The notes under the pieces: model-generated | What the model saw: only the letters and a program-made list of their open reading frames with translations | What the model was told of the DNA's origin: nothing | Databases searched by the model: none | Shown: positions 18,075-26,769 of the stretch, in pieces | Layout of the letters: each line of letters begins with the position of its first letter | Position numbering within the stretch: position 1 is the first letter of the stretch | Program-made: the position numbers and the translations under genes | Assembly (NCBI RefSeq): GCF_001652725.1 | Contig: NZ_LWHJ01000027.1 | Coordinates: 248,001 to 312,000, forward strand | Source: Pedobacter psychrophilus | GTDB taxonomy: Bacteria; Bacteroidota; Bacteroidia; Sphingobacteriales; Sphingobacteriaceae | Reading direction: 5' to 3' | Length of the DNA: 64,000 nucleotides

Positions 18075-18557
18075 CTAAATCTCACTCAAAACCTCTTTTT
18101 CAATCAATTTTTGCAATTCTAAAATCCCACCAATTAAAGCTTCTGGCCGTGGTGGGCAACCCTGAACATAAATATCAACAGGGATTATCCGATCTACTCC
18201 CTTAACGACGTGATAACCATGTTCCCAATAAGGGCCGCCACAATTAGAACAAGAACCCATGGAAATCACATATTTAGGTTCGGGCATTTGTTCATATAAT
18301 CTTTTAATTCTCTCAGCCATTTTAAAAGTAACCGTTCCTGCAATTATAATTACATCTGCTTGGCGTGGCGAAGGTCTTGGGAAAACCCCAAATCTATCCA
18401 AGTCAAAATTAGAAGCCATAGATCCCATCATTTCAATAGCGCAACAAGCTAAACCAAAGCTTAATGGCCATAAGGAAGAAAGGCGAGCCCAATTCATTAA
18501 ATCATCAAGATTGGTAACTACTACACCTGTATTTTCTAATTGCTTCTCTAAACTCAT
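18075..18557 (-). CDS. nuoB: NADH-quinone oxidoreductase subunit B
   Basis: Peripheral-arm subunit of respiratory complex I that carries the terminal Fe-S cluster N2 next to the quinone site. 160 residues. The four cluster ligands are visible: Cys38-Cys39 ([10 protein letters not shown]), Cys103 ([10 protein letters not shown]) and Cys134 (VQGCPPRPE). The [19 protein letters not shown] stretch is typical of the family. The gene starts inside the nuoA stop region (they share base 18557), showing tight coupling. nuoC and later subunits do not follow. Confidence 0.97.
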   Translation of the reverse strand: MSLEKQLENTGVVVTNLDDLMNWARLSSLWPLSFGLACCAIEMMGSMASNFDLDRFGVFPRPSPRQADVIIIAGTVTFKMAERIKRLYEQMPEPKYVISMGSCSNCGGPYWEHGYHVVKGVDRIIPVDIYVQGCPPRPEALIGGILELQKLIEKEVLSEI

Positions 18558-19129
18558 TATTTTTTAAATCTTGGTATAAATTTAGGTTTTGCAATTGTTT
18601 GAGTTTCCTCTTTTAAAGATTTATCGGCGAAAGCCACCTTATTTTTAAAAGGAATATATTTCTCTTGATTGATATTTTGATAAGCTGACAAAGGAATTTT
18701 AGAATCCGTTTTAGGAATAAAAACAGAAGGCTTAATCCAATCTAAATCTTTTTTTCGCCAAACGTAAACCAATCCCAGTAATAAAATCCCAATAAATATC
18801 ATCATTTCCGAAAAAGCAAGCCATCCCCAGCGAGCATCTTGCGCTATTAAAATTTTATCGGCGAAAATAGTTGCCCAGGGGAAAACAAAAACCATTTCTA
18901 CATCAAATAATAAAAATATTAGTGCAATGACGTAAAAACGACTATTAAACTGTATCCAGGAACTACCAATGGGTTCTTCACCACATTCATAAGAGCTGTT
19001 TTTTTCTGGATTGGGCTTGTGTGGAGCGATTAATTTATTAACAAAAAATGCAAAACCTACAGCTAGGAGTCCGGTAATTAAAAATATTAAGACTTTACCA
19101 AACTCGGTTATGCTATTTGCTTCTGCCAT
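18557..19129 (-). CDS. nuoA: NADH-quinone oxidoreductase subunit A
   Basis: Small membrane subunit of complex I. Three transmembrane helices (about 10-30, 66-86 and 98-120) and the conserved loop [29 protein letters not shown] identify it; the loop Cys is in the expected place. The protein is 190 residues, whereas many NuoA proteins are 115-150. The extra part is a charged C-terminal tail of about 55 residues (from [13 protein letters not shown] on, ending [10 protein letters not shown]). It is coupled to nuoB. Confidence 0.93.
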   Translation of the reverse strand: MAEANSITEFGKVLIFLITGLLAVGFAFFVNKLIAPHKPNPEKNSSYECGEEPIGSSWIQFNSRFYVIALIFLLFDVEMVFVFPWATIFADKILIAQDARWGWLAFSEMMIFIGILLLGLVYVWRKKDLDWIKPSVFIPKTDSKIPLSAYQNINQEKYIPFKNKVAFADKSLKEETQTIAKPKFIPRFKK

Positions 19130-19133
19130 ATTT

Positions 19134-19141
19134 CAAAGGTA
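19134..19141 (-). promoter_or_regulatory. Probable -7 box of the nuoAB promoter
   Basis: The minus strand reads TACCTTTG (TAnnTTTG) four bases upstream of the nuoA ATG. This spacing implies a leaderless or nearly leaderless transcript. No clear -33 element is seen, so the call is tentative. Confidence 0.4.
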
Positions 19142-19515
19142 ATAAATGAGATGATTTATGGTATTAAAACTTTTTAGCTATTTGTGAATAACAGGCCGAA
19201 TCTTGATTAACAAGATTTTTAATATTAAAATTAGTTTTTCTTAATTCCTTAATGTTGGTATAATTAAAACATGAAGAAGTTAAGGGAAATTAAGCTCATA
19301 GCATCAAAATAAATGAATTAAGTTAATAATTTAAATTAGTGTATTAGTGGGGAAAATTATCTGAATCTTGATTTACCAGATTTAAGGATTAACAGGATTT
19401 CCTATAAAACCCAGATTAGTGAAAATTAGTGTATTGGTGGCAAAAACTTTTTTCTCTGTGAAATATCTCCATGTCCTCTATGGTTATTTAAATTTATTAA
19501 TCTCATTTTTGCCAA
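19142..19515. repeat. Divergent intergenic region with degenerate direct repeats
   Basis: No gene is seen. GAATCTTGATTAACAAGATT (about 19199) and GAATCTTGATTTACCAGATT (about 19372) are copies of the element at about 5779. AAATTAGTGTATTAGTGG (about 19334) and AAATTAGTGTATTGGTGG (about 19423) form a second repeated pair. A CTCTGTG...TCCATGTCCTCTATGG segment follows. The region must also contain the promoter of the flavoprotein gene. Confidence 0.6.
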
Positions 19516-20715
19516 ATGATGCAATCTGATTTTGATGCAGTAATTATTGGAGGTGGAGCTTGTGGATTGATGTGTGCCGTTCAAGCTGGATACTTGGGTA
19601 AACGAACTTTAATCTTAGAAAAAAACAATCAGGTTGGTGCAAAAATTTTGATTTCTGGCGGTGGAAGGTGCAATTATACCAACCTTTATACCACCGATCA
19701 AAATTTCATTTCCAATAATCCTCACTTTTCTAAATCAGCATTATCACAATGGACGGTGGAAGATTCTATCTCTTTTTTTGAAACTTATGGAATTATTGGT
19801 CAGGAAAAAACTTTAGGTCAGCTGTTTCCAGAAAGTAACAAGGCAAAAGATATTGTTAATATTTTCATCGATTTATGTGAGCAATTAGAACAAGAAATTA
19901 CGCTTAACGCTGATGTTAAATCGGTTTTACAAATTACAGATGGCTTTGAAATCAACTATGAGCTAAATGGGAAACTTATCAAGATAACCTCACCAAAAGT
20001 AGTGATGGCAAGCGGCGGTTTGCCTATTTCTAAAATGGGAGCTACAGATTTCTCCCTAAAAATTGCTAAGCAATTTGGATTAAAAATACATCAAACTGCA
20101 CCCGCTTTAGTGCCATTAACCATCACTGGAAAAGAGGAAGCTTGGTACGCTAGTCTTTCTGGAAACTCTATGAAAGCAATTGTAAGTAATGATGAAATCA
20201 GCTTTGAAGAGAATATTTTGTTTACACATTGGGGTTTAAGTGGGCCAGCAATTCTGCAAATTTCATCTTATTGGAAACCAGGAACACAAATCGAAATTGA
20301 TTTATTACCTCACCAAAATATTATCGAACTCATTGAAAGTGAAAGAAATACAAATGGGAAGAAAATGCTCTCTAATTTTTTAAATCAATTTTATACCAAA
20401 AAATTTATGGACGCAATTGCGGCTTTTATTCCGATCAGTAAAAATCTAGCATCTTTAACTAAAGAAGATATTATTGCCATAGAAAATTTTATACATCATT
20501 TTAAAGTTAAACCTGCCGGTGATAAGGGTTATGACAAAGCTGAAGTGATGCGAGGTGGAATTGATACCAACGAACTATCTTCTAAGACATTAGAAGCTAA
20601 AAAAACTGGTGGTTTATATTTTGGTGGCGAATGTGTGGACGTTACAGGTTGGTTGGGTGGCTACAATTTTCAATGGGCTTGGGCTTGTGGTTTTGTGATT
20701 GCGCAGAATATTTAA
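19516..20715 (+). CDS. BaiN/HI0933-family NAD(P)/FAD-dependent oxidoreductase
   Basis: A 399-residue cytoplasmic flavoprotein. The N-terminal dinucleotide-binding motif is AVIIGGGACGLMCAVQAG, followed by the family hallmark VGAKILISGGGRCNYTN. A second FAD-contact region is PKVVMASGGLPISKMGATDFS, and the C-terminus has GGLYFGGECVDVTGWLGGYNFQWAWACG, both typical of TIGR00275/HI0933-like proteins. The physiological substrate is unknown for most members. The gene opens with two ATG codons; either 19516 or 19519 could be used. It stands alone between the nuoAB promoter region and the toxin-antitoxin pair. Confidence 0.9.
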   Translation: MMQSDFDAVIIGGGACGLMCAVQAGYLGKRTLILEKNNQVGAKILISGGGRCNYTNLYTTDQNFISNNPHFSKSALSQWTVEDSISFFETYGIIGQEKTLGQLFPESNKAKDIVNIFIDLCEQLEQEITLNADVKSVLQITDGFEINYELNGKLIKITSPKVVMASGGLPISKMGATDFSLKIAKQFGLKIHQTAPALVPLTITGKEEAWYASLSGNSMKAIVSNDEISFEENILFTHWGLSGPAILQISSYWKPGTQIEIDLLPHQNIIELIESERNTNGKKMLSNFLNQFYTKKFMDAIAAFIPISKNLASLTKEDIIAIENFIHHFKVKPAGDKGYDKAEVMRGGIDTNELSSKTLEAKKTGGLYFGGECVDVTGWLGGYNFQWAWACGFVIAQNI

Positions 20716-20733
20716 ATGTTTTAAATTACGTTT

Positions 20734-20745
20734 TTAAGTACTTAA
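20734..20745. promoter_or_regulatory. Candidate operator of the YefM-YoeB pair
   Basis: TTAAGTACTTAA is a perfect 12-bp palindrome 35 bases before the antitoxin start. It has a GTAC core, as in the TGTACA sites that YefM antitoxins bind in other bacteria. This suggests autoregulation by the complex, which is inferred rather than shown. Confidence 0.5.
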
Positions 20746-20779
20746 TTAGTAATTTTATATATATTTAAAAAAAATTAAT

Positions 20780-21031
20780 ATGAAGGTTGTAAACTATACT
20801 GATTTAAGAGTTAATCTAAAAAAGTGGATGGATTTGGTAATTGATGATGTTGAAGAACTTATTGTAAAAAGAAAAGATAATAAAGATCTAGTTATCATAT
20901 CGTTAGAAGAATACAATTCATTAAAAGAAACTAATTATTTACTATCTGGAAATAATAGAGAAGTCATATTACGCTCACTACAAGACGCCAAAGATGGTAA
21001 ATTAGAAAAACATGATTTGATTGAAGAATGA
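20780..21031 (+). CDS. yefM: YefM-type antitoxin (Phd/YefM family)
   Basis: 83 residues. The N-terminal DNA-binding half (MKVVNYTDLRVNLKKWMDLVIDDVEELIVKRKDN) and the DLVIISLEEYNSLKETNYLL segment match the Phd/YefM fold. The acidic C-terminal tail (AKDGKLEKHDLIEE) is the part that wraps the toxin. It would neutralise YoeB and repress the operon. Its stop overlaps the toxin start by four bases (ATGA), the standard arrangement for antitoxin-first pairs. Confidence 0.93.
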   Translation: MKVVNYTDLRVNLKKWMDLVIDDVEELIVKRKDNKDLVIISLEEYNSLKETNYLLSGNNREVILRSLQDAKDGKLEKHDLIEE

Positions 21032-21282
21032 ATTTAATTTGGACATCTGATGCCTGGAGTGATTATTTATTTTGGCAAACAACAGATAAATCTAAGCTCA
21101 AAAGATTGAATGAACTTTTAAAATCTATTGTTAGAGAACCATATATTGGAATTGGAAATCCAGAACCTTTAAAACATGATTTAAAAGGATGCTGGTCCAG
21201 AAGAATTGATAGTGAACATCGCGTTGTCTATATTTTTGAAAATGATTCCATTAAAATAATTTCCTGTCGATACCATTATTAA
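21028..21282 (+). CDS. yoeB: YoeB-type ribosome-dependent mRNA endonuclease toxin
   Basis: 84 residues, the same length as E. coli YoeB and alignable end to end without gaps. All three catalytic residues are present at the same positions: Glu46 (GNPEPLKH), Arg65 (SEHRVVY) and His83 in the terminal CRYHY. YoeB cleaves mRNA in the ribosomal A site. Completeness of both toxin and antitoxin suggests an active module. It lies between core genes (the flavoprotein and alaS regions) with no other mobile-DNA signs. Confidence 0.95.
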   Translation: MNLIWTSDAWSDYLFWQTTDKSKLKRLNELLKSIVREPYIGIGNPEPLKHDLKGCWSRRIDSEHRVVYIFENDSIKIISCRYHY

Positions 21283-21347
21283 TAGTAATCGAATTCTGCC
21301 TATTTGCCTTATAATAAACAAAATTTAAAATCATCAAAATATTTAAA

Positions 21348-22055
21348 ATGAAGTTCAGTTTAAAATACATTTTATTAAGTGTTTTTATCCTTATTACAAC
21401 TATATCAAAAGCTCAAAATATCTCACAAAATTCTGGTTGGGCAGCATCAATAAATAGTTTTAAAATTTCAGAAAAAACAGGTATACATTTCGATGTTCAA
21501 TTTAGGTCTGCTGACAATTTAGATTACTTAAGAAATGTTTTGATAAGACCTGGATTTACCTATTTTTTCGATAAAACTAAAAATGCAACGGTAGGTTATG
21601 CATTTATATTAACCAATCAGGGCAATAGCTTTAATAATGATTTAATTGAACATAGAATTTGGGAACAGTTTATATATAATATTCCAATTGTTAAAAATGT
21701 TCAATTAACAAATAGATTAAGATTAGAACAACGTTTTATTGAGCAAAACATAGATGACGTGTTTTCTCAACGTATTAGATACTTTTTTCGTTCTGTTGTA
21801 CCATTGCAGAAGAATGAAAATAATTTCACAAAGGGTGCTTTTTTAGCTTTACAAAATGAGATTTTTATCAATCTTCAAAACAAGGAAAAACTTAACAATC
21901 ATTCATTTGACCAAAATAGAGCGTATTTAGCAGCTGGATATAGGCTCAACACAAAAATAGATTTTGAATTAGGATATCTAAATCAATATAGTAAAGGAAC
22001 TGCTAACTCTACTACAAATAATATTTTTCAAGTCGCTGTTTACAGCAGATTCTAA
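21348..22055 (+). CDS. DUF2490 family outer-membrane barrel protein
   Basis: 235 residues with a Sec signal (LSVFILITTISKAQN). The mature protein is a series of amphipathic strands (FDVQFRSADNLDYLRNVLIRPGFTYFF, LTNRLRLEQRF, RIRYFFRSVVPL) ending in FQVAVYSRF with a terminal Phe, consistent with a small outer-membrane barrel. The order of motifs, especially EHRIWEQF and RLEQRFIE, matches DUF2490. Function is unknown. It lies between the toxin-antitoxin pair and alaS on the same strand. Confidence 0.8.
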   Translation: MKFSLKYILLSVFILITTISKAQNISQNSGWAASINSFKISEKTGIHFDVQFRSADNLDYLRNVLIRPGFTYFFDKTKNATVGYAFILTNQGNSFNNDLIEHRIWEQFIYNIPIVKNVQLTNRLRLEQRFIEQNIDDVFSQRIRYFFRSVVPLQKNENNFTKGAFLALQNEIFINLQNKEKLNNHSFDQNRAYLAAGYRLNTKIDFELGYLNQYSKGTANSTTNNIFQVAVYSRF

Positions 22056-22132
22056 ACCGTTCAACCTCATTATTCTCTACACTTTTTAAACTAAAACAAT
22101 CATCAATCTGCTTATATTTACGACTTATGATT

Positions 22133-24820
22133 ATGACCGCACAAGAAATTCGTCAGCAATTTTTAGACTTTTTTAAATCAAAAGGACATCAAATCGTCCC
22201 ATCTGCACCAATTGTTGTTAAAAACGACCCAACATTAATGTTTACCAATGCTGGGATGAATCAGTTTAAAGATTTGTTTTTGGGCGAAGCGGCCATCAAA
22301 TACCCTCGTGTTGCAGATACTCAGCGTTGTTTACGTGTTTCTGGTAAACATAACGATTTGGAAGAAGTAGGTATTGATACCTATCATCACACCATGTTCG
22401 AGATGTTGGGGAATTGGAGCTTTGGCGATTATTTTAAGAAAGAAGCTATTGCCTGGAGCTGGGAATTACTCACCGAGGTTTATAAATTGCAAAAAGACCG
22501 TTTATACGTGACCATTTTTGAAGGTGACGAAAAAGAAGGTTTGGCTAAAGACCAAGAAGCTTATGATTTTTGGCGACAGTATGTTGATGAAGACAAAATC
22601 CTTTTAGGAAATAAAAAAGATAACTTTTGGGAAATGGGCGAAACTGGACCTTGCGGACCTTGTTCTGAAATCCATTTTGATAGCAGGAGCGATGAAGACA
22701 GAGCAAAAGTAAATGGCGCTACTTTAGTAAATGCCGATGATCCTTTAGTGATTGAGATTTGGAATAACGTTTTTATGCAGTTTAACCGTCAGAAAGATGG
22801 AAGTTTAAAAACTTTGCCAGCAAAACATGTAGATACAGGAATGGGTTTTGAGCGTTTGGTTCGCATCATTCAAAATAAAACTTCTAATTACGATACGGAT
22901 GTTTTCCAACCGATGATTCAGTTTATTGCTGAAAAATCTGGAATTGCTTACGGAAAGGAAGAAAAAACAGATATCGCTATGAGGGTAATGGCAGATCACA
23001 TCAGAGCAATTTCATTTGCTATCGCGGATGGAACTTTACCATCCAACAATAAAGCAGGTTATGTGATTCGCAGGATTTTAAGAAGAGCGATTCGTTATGC
23101 TTATCAGTTTCTACGATTTGAGAAACCTTTTATAAATCAATTAATACCAATTTTAGCTGAACAATTTAAAGGTGTCTTTGATGAATTGTATATGCAAAAG
23201 GATTTTGTTCAAAAGGTAATACTAGAAGAAGAAAACAGTTTTTTAAAGACTTTAGCGCAAGGCGTTTCTAGATTTCATGTTTATACCACATTAGAACGTG
23301 GATTTACTGTAAGAGAAGAAGAAGATAGTTGGGAAATGATGACTTATCAGACTCGATATGAAAATGAAAGATCAAATATGTTAATTGCAGGAAAATTTGC
23401 TTTTGAGCTATCTGATACTTATGGTTTTCCGATAGATCTAACCGAATTAATGGCTCGTGAGAAAGGTTTTTCTGTTGATATGGTAGGCTTCGAAACCGAA
23501 CTCCAAAAACAAAAAAATCGTTCAAGAGCGGCAACTGCTATCGATACTGAAGATTGGATTATCGTAAATGAAGGAGAAGAATCTGAATTTGTCGGCTATC
23601 ATGATTTAGAAATCCATGCTCAAATTTTAAAATATCGTAAAGTTACAGCTAAAGGAAAAACCCAATTTCAATTGGTGTTAGACAGAACTCCATTTTATGC
23701 AGAAAGCGGTGGGCAAGTTGGAGACACCGGTTTATTAATAGGAGAGGGTGAAGAAGTGATTATTACAGATACCAAAAAAGAAAATGGATTGATCATTCAT
23801 TTTGTGGATGCTTTACCAAATGATTTAGAATCTAGGTTTTTAGCTAGGGTAAATTCTCAACAAAGGATTTTAACGGAAAATAACCACTCTGCAACGCATC
23901 TTTTACATGCTGCCTTAAAAATGGTTTTAGGAAATCATGTTAACCAAAAAGGTAGTTTAGTTAATGAAAACGTATTAAGATTTGATTTTTCACATTTCTC
24001 TAGAGTAACTGATGAAGAAATCAATCAGATTGAAAGTATTGTAAACGAAAAAATCAGAGAAAATATCCAATTAAAAGAAGAAACAAATATTCCGTACCAA
24101 CAAGCTTTGGATAGTGGCGTAACTGCTTTATTTGGAGAAAAGTATGGAGATTTTGTAAGGGTAATTACCTTTGGTGAAGGTTATTCAAAAGAACTTTGTG
24201 GAGGAACTCATGTTCCCGCAACCGGACAAATTGGTTATTTCAAAATCATTTCTGAAAGTGCTGTTGCAGCAGGTGTTAGAAGAATTGAAGCCATTACAGC
24301 GATAAAAGCCGAAGAATTTATTCATCAACAAGATGAATTATTAAAATCCTTAAAAGAATTGCTAAAAAATCCTCAAGATTTATCAAAATCGGTAGCCGCA
24401 TTAATAGAAGAGAATAGTAAGCTTAAAAAGGAAGTGGAAAAAGCAATTTTGGCAAAGTCTGCGGGTTTAAAAGATGAGCTAAAAGATAAAGTCCAAAATA
24501 TAAATGGTGTTAACTTTTTGGCAGAGGAAGTTAATTTGCCAAATGCAGAAGCCATTAAAAATTTAGCTTACCAATTAAAAGATGTTGTAGAGAATTTATA
24601 CTTGGTTTTAGCAGCAAATATTGATGGAAAACCTTTGTTGACAGTGATGATATCTGAAATTTTAGTCAAAGAAAAAGGCATGAACGCTGGCAGTATCGTA
24701 AGGGAATTGGCAAAAGAAATACAAGGTGGTGGTGGTGGACAACCGTTTTTTGCTACTGCTGGTGGGAAAAATGTGGATGGTTTGAAGAATGCTTTGGATA
24801 AGGCTATGGAGTTTATTTAG
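22133..24820 (+). CDS. alaS: Alanyl-tRNA synthetase
   Basis: Charges tRNA-Ala. The N-terminal class II catalytic domain begins MTAQEIRQQFLDFFKSKGH and contains MFTNAGMNQFKDLFLG and the WEMGETGPCGPCSEIHFD segment. The editing domain carries the zinc motifs HSATHLLH and CGGTHV, and the C-terminal C-Ala domain ends with the glycine-rich GGGGGQPFFATAGGKN. The in-frame ATG at 22127 (MIMTA) is possible, but 22133 matches the family start. From that start it is 895 residues. About residues 384-418, between the catalytic and editing regions, form a charged segment (TTLERGFTVREEEDSW... ENERSNML) that I do not associate with the family. Confidence 0.97.
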   Translation: MTAQEIRQQFLDFFKSKGHQIVPSAPIVVKNDPTLMFTNAGMNQFKDLFLGEAAIKYPRVADTQRCLRVSGKHNDLEEVGIDTYHHTMFEMLGNWSFGDYFKKEAIAWSWELLTEVYKLQKDRLYVTIFEGDEKEGLAKDQEAYDFWRQYVDEDKILLGNKKDNFWEMGETGPCGPCSEIHFDSRSDEDRAKVNGATLVNADDPLVIEIWNNVFMQFNRQKDGSLKTLPAKHVDTGMGFERLVRIIQNKTSNYDTDVFQPMIQFIAEKSGIAYGKEEKTDIAMRVMADHIRAISFAIADGTLPSNNKAGYVIRRILRRAIRYAYQFLRFEKPFINQLIPILAEQFKGVFDELYMQKDFVQKVILEEENSFLKTLAQGVSRFHVYTTLERGFTVREEEDSWEMMTYQTRYENERSNMLIAGKFAFELSDTYGFPIDLTELMAREKGFSVDMVGFETELQKQKNRSRAATAIDTEDWIIVNEGEESEFVGYHDLEIHAQILKYRKVTAKGKTQFQLVLDRTPFYAESGGQVGDTGLLIGEGEEVIITDTKKENGLIIHFVDALPNDLESRFLARVNSQQRILTENNHSATHLLHAALKMVLGNHVNQKGSLVNENVLRFDFSHFSRVTDEEINQIESIVNEKIRENIQLKEETNIPYQQALDSGVTALFGEKYGDFVRVITFGEGYSKELCGGTHVPATGQIGYFKIISESAVAAGVRRIEAITAIKAEEFIHQQDELLKSLKELLKNPQDLSKSVAALIEENSKLKKEVEKAILAKSAGLKDELKDKVQNINGVNFLAEEVNLPNAEAIKNLAYQLKDVVENLYLVLAANIDGKPLLTVMISEILVKEKGMNAGSIVRELAKEIQGGGGGQPFFATAGGKNVDGLKNALDKAMEFI

Positions 24821-24826
24821 CCTTAT

Positions 24827-25465
24827 CTACATCAATTTTTTTAAACCATCTAAAGCATTTTGCAATCCGTATTCACCATAATAGATGTAATATTCTCCGG
24901 TCGGTTTTAAAATCATAAATGAACCGCAGGAATAATGATATGGAAAAAATTGATAAAGAATAGAATATTTATCAGTTAGCCAATTTTCGGGTTTATTGGT
25001 TCTATTTTCAACTGATGCATTTTTTGTTTTTACTTGAGTAATTTCGACATCATATTTTTTCAAAATTTGTTTTTCAAAGTTTGCAAAGTATTCATCCATA
25101 CTTTGCAATGTCGCTGAACCGCTTGTAGAACAAGGATCGTCTCCTTGAAAATACTTTATCAATAACGTTTTTTTCGTTGCTATTGAAGTATCAAGTCTTC
25201 CGAAATATTGAATGATTTGATTTACTTGAATTACTGAAATCTGACCAAGTACTTTCCTATTTACGAGTTTGACAAGCATTGTGTCATTTTGGTTCTTTAA
25301 ATTAGCAGGAACTATATTACTACGATTGGCATCAAATAAACTTTGGAATTTTTCTTTTGATACCTCGATAGAATCAATGCTAAAATATCTTGTAATTATT
25401 TTTTCTTGTGAGAATGATTTATGGAAAGCAAATAATGATAAAAATATGAATATCTTATTTTTCAT
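24827..25465 (-). CDS. Hypothetical secreted protein
   Basis: 212 residues with a Sec signal peptide (IFIFLSLFAFHKSFSQ). The mature part contains a pair of cysteines in DDPCSTSGSATLQS and one in HYSCGSFMILKPTGEYYIYYGEYG. No family is recognised. It converges on alaS with six bases between the stops. The 40-residue gene just upstream is on the same strand, 67 bases away. Confidence 0.65.
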   Translation of the reverse strand: MKNKIFIFLSLFAFHKSFSQEKIITRYFSIDSIEVSKEKFQSLFDANRSNIVPANLKNQNDTMLVKLVNRKVLGQISVIQVNQIIQYFGRLDTSIATKKTLLIKYFQGDDPCSTSGSATLQSMDEYFANFEKQILKKYDVEITQVKTKNASVENRTNKPENWLTDKYSILYQFFPYHYSCGSFMILKPTGEYYIYYGEYGLQNALDGLKKLM

Positions 25466-25532
25466 TGTATAAAGGTAATTATCTACACATTACACTTAAA
25501 CAATGTATAGCTTTTTATTTACCATATCTTAT

Positions 25533-25655
25533 TTACTTACTGCTTTCAACGCCATTCCAACCGTCCATAAAGCCACGTTTAAAATCAGGCCAATTTGAAG
25601 ATAGTAAGAACATAATCAGCATACCCAACAAAAAATATTTTAGTTTTGGATTCAT
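25533..25655 (-). CDS. Small single-helix membrane protein, 40 residues
   Basis: A short ORF read from the ATG at 25655 to the TAA at 25533. It gives a basic N-terminus (MNPKLKYF), a hydrophobic helix (LLGMLIMFLLSS) and a polar tail (NWPDFKRGFMDGWNGVESSK). The NW.DFKRGFMDG tail looks like a designed, constrained sequence, and the codon choice (AAA, TTA, GGT) resembles its neighbours. Small membrane proteins with a similar DFKRGFxDGxN tail occur in Bacteroidota, as far as I recall. Its role is unknown. It lies between the hypothetical secreted protein gene and the YiaK-like gene. Confidence 0.65.
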   Translation of the reverse strand: MNPKLKYFLLGMLIMFLLSSNWPDFKRGFMDGWNGVESSK

Positions 25656-25730
25656 AATTTAAATTTTTGAAATAAATCTAAATCAAATTTAATTTATTTC
25701 AAAATAACTGCTTTTTAACTATCTACTATT

Positions 25731-26717
25731 ATGCGCAAATCCTACCAAGAATTACATGCTGCTTTTAAAAAAGTATTGCTGAAATATCAGTTTACCACAG
25801 AAAAATCTAAATCGATAGCTACCATTTTTACCAACAATAGTAGAGATGGTGTTTATTCTCACGGTTTAAACCGATTTCCTGTTTTTATCGATTATCTTAA
25901 AAAAGGATTAATTGATAAAGATGCCGAACCCACTTTAGTAAATAGTTTTGGTGTAATTGAACAATGGGATGGAAATTTAGGTCCAGGAGTTTTAAATGCA
26001 CAATTTGCAATGGATAGAGCGATAACTTTAGCTAAAGAAAAAGGTATGGCCTGTATTGCTTTGAAAAATACCAACCATTGGATGCGGGGCGGAACTTATG
26101 GTTGGCAAGCAGCAGAAGCGGATTGTATCGGAATTAACTTTACAAATACAATTGCAATTATGCCGCCTTGGGGCGCAGAAGAACCTGCTTTAGGAAATAA
26201 TCCATTAGTAATTGCGGTACCAAAAAAAGAAGGACATATTGTTTTAGATATGGCCATGTCGCAATTTTCTTATGGTAAACTGCAAGAAAACGAGTTAAAA
26301 GGAAAAGAACTACCTTATTATGGCGGTTATGATGATGAAGGTAAAATTAGTAAAGACCCAAAAGCCATTAGGGAAACACAGAGGATTTTGCCTGCCGGAA
26401 TGTGGAAAGGTTCTGGTTTATCCTTGATGTTGGATATTTTAGCAAGCATTTTAAGCGGTGGAAATACGACTGCCGCTGTTTCTAAATCAAAAAAAGAAAC
26501 GGCTGTCTCTCAGATTTTCATTTGTTTTGATGCTAATAAATTAGAAGGTAAGGATAGCATAGTTGAGGAGATTTTAGAATTCACTAAATCGGTAAAACCA
26601 ATTGAGGGTTCAAATATCCGTTATCCGGGAGAGGAAACTTTAAGAATTAGGAACGAAAATATGGAAAAAGGGATTCCGGTAGATGAAAAAATGTGGAATG
26701 ATTTGATGAACTTATAA
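25731..26717 (+). CDS. yiaK: YiaK-like 3-dehydro-L-gulonate 2-dehydrogenase
   Basis: Ldh2/MDH-type NAD(P)H-dependent oxidoreductase of 328 residues. It aligns along its full length with E. coli YiaK, which reduces 2,3-diketo-L-gulonate to 3-keto-L-gulonate. Shared landmarks are DGVYSHGLNRFPVFIDYL, NTNHWMRGGTYGWQAAEADC, AIMPPWGAEEPALGNNPL, ILPAGMWKGSGLSLMLDI and the catalytic His in the SHG motif. No ulaD/ulaE-type downstream enzymes are adjacent, so the physiological pathway may be sugar-acid metabolism in general. It is separated by 52 bases from the BatA-type gene. Confidence 0.85.
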   Translation: MRKSYQELHAAFKKVLLKYQFTTEKSKSIATIFTNNSRDGVYSHGLNRFPVFIDYLKKGLIDKDAEPTLVNSFGVIEQWDGNLGPGVLNAQFAMDRAITLAKEKGMACIALKNTNHWMRGGTYGWQAAEADCIGINFTNTIAIMPPWGAEEPALGNNPLVIAVPKKEGHIVLDMAMSQFSYGKLQENELKGKELPYYGGYDDEGKISKDPKAIRETQRILPAGMWKGSGLSLMLDILASILSGGNTTAAVSKSKKETAVSQIFICFDANKLEGKDSIVEEILEFTKSVKPIEGSNIRYPGEETLRIRNENMEKGIPVDEKMWNDLMNL

Positions 26718-26769
26718 ATTAAAAAATCCTTTTCCTAAAAATCGTTTCAAAGTTTTATATTTGAAAACA

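Noticed and set aside
25465-25662. Plus-strand 65-codon ORF over the small membrane protein gene
   Set aside because: The minus-strand 40-codon ORF has a far more credible protein pattern; the plus-strand reading is a shadow.
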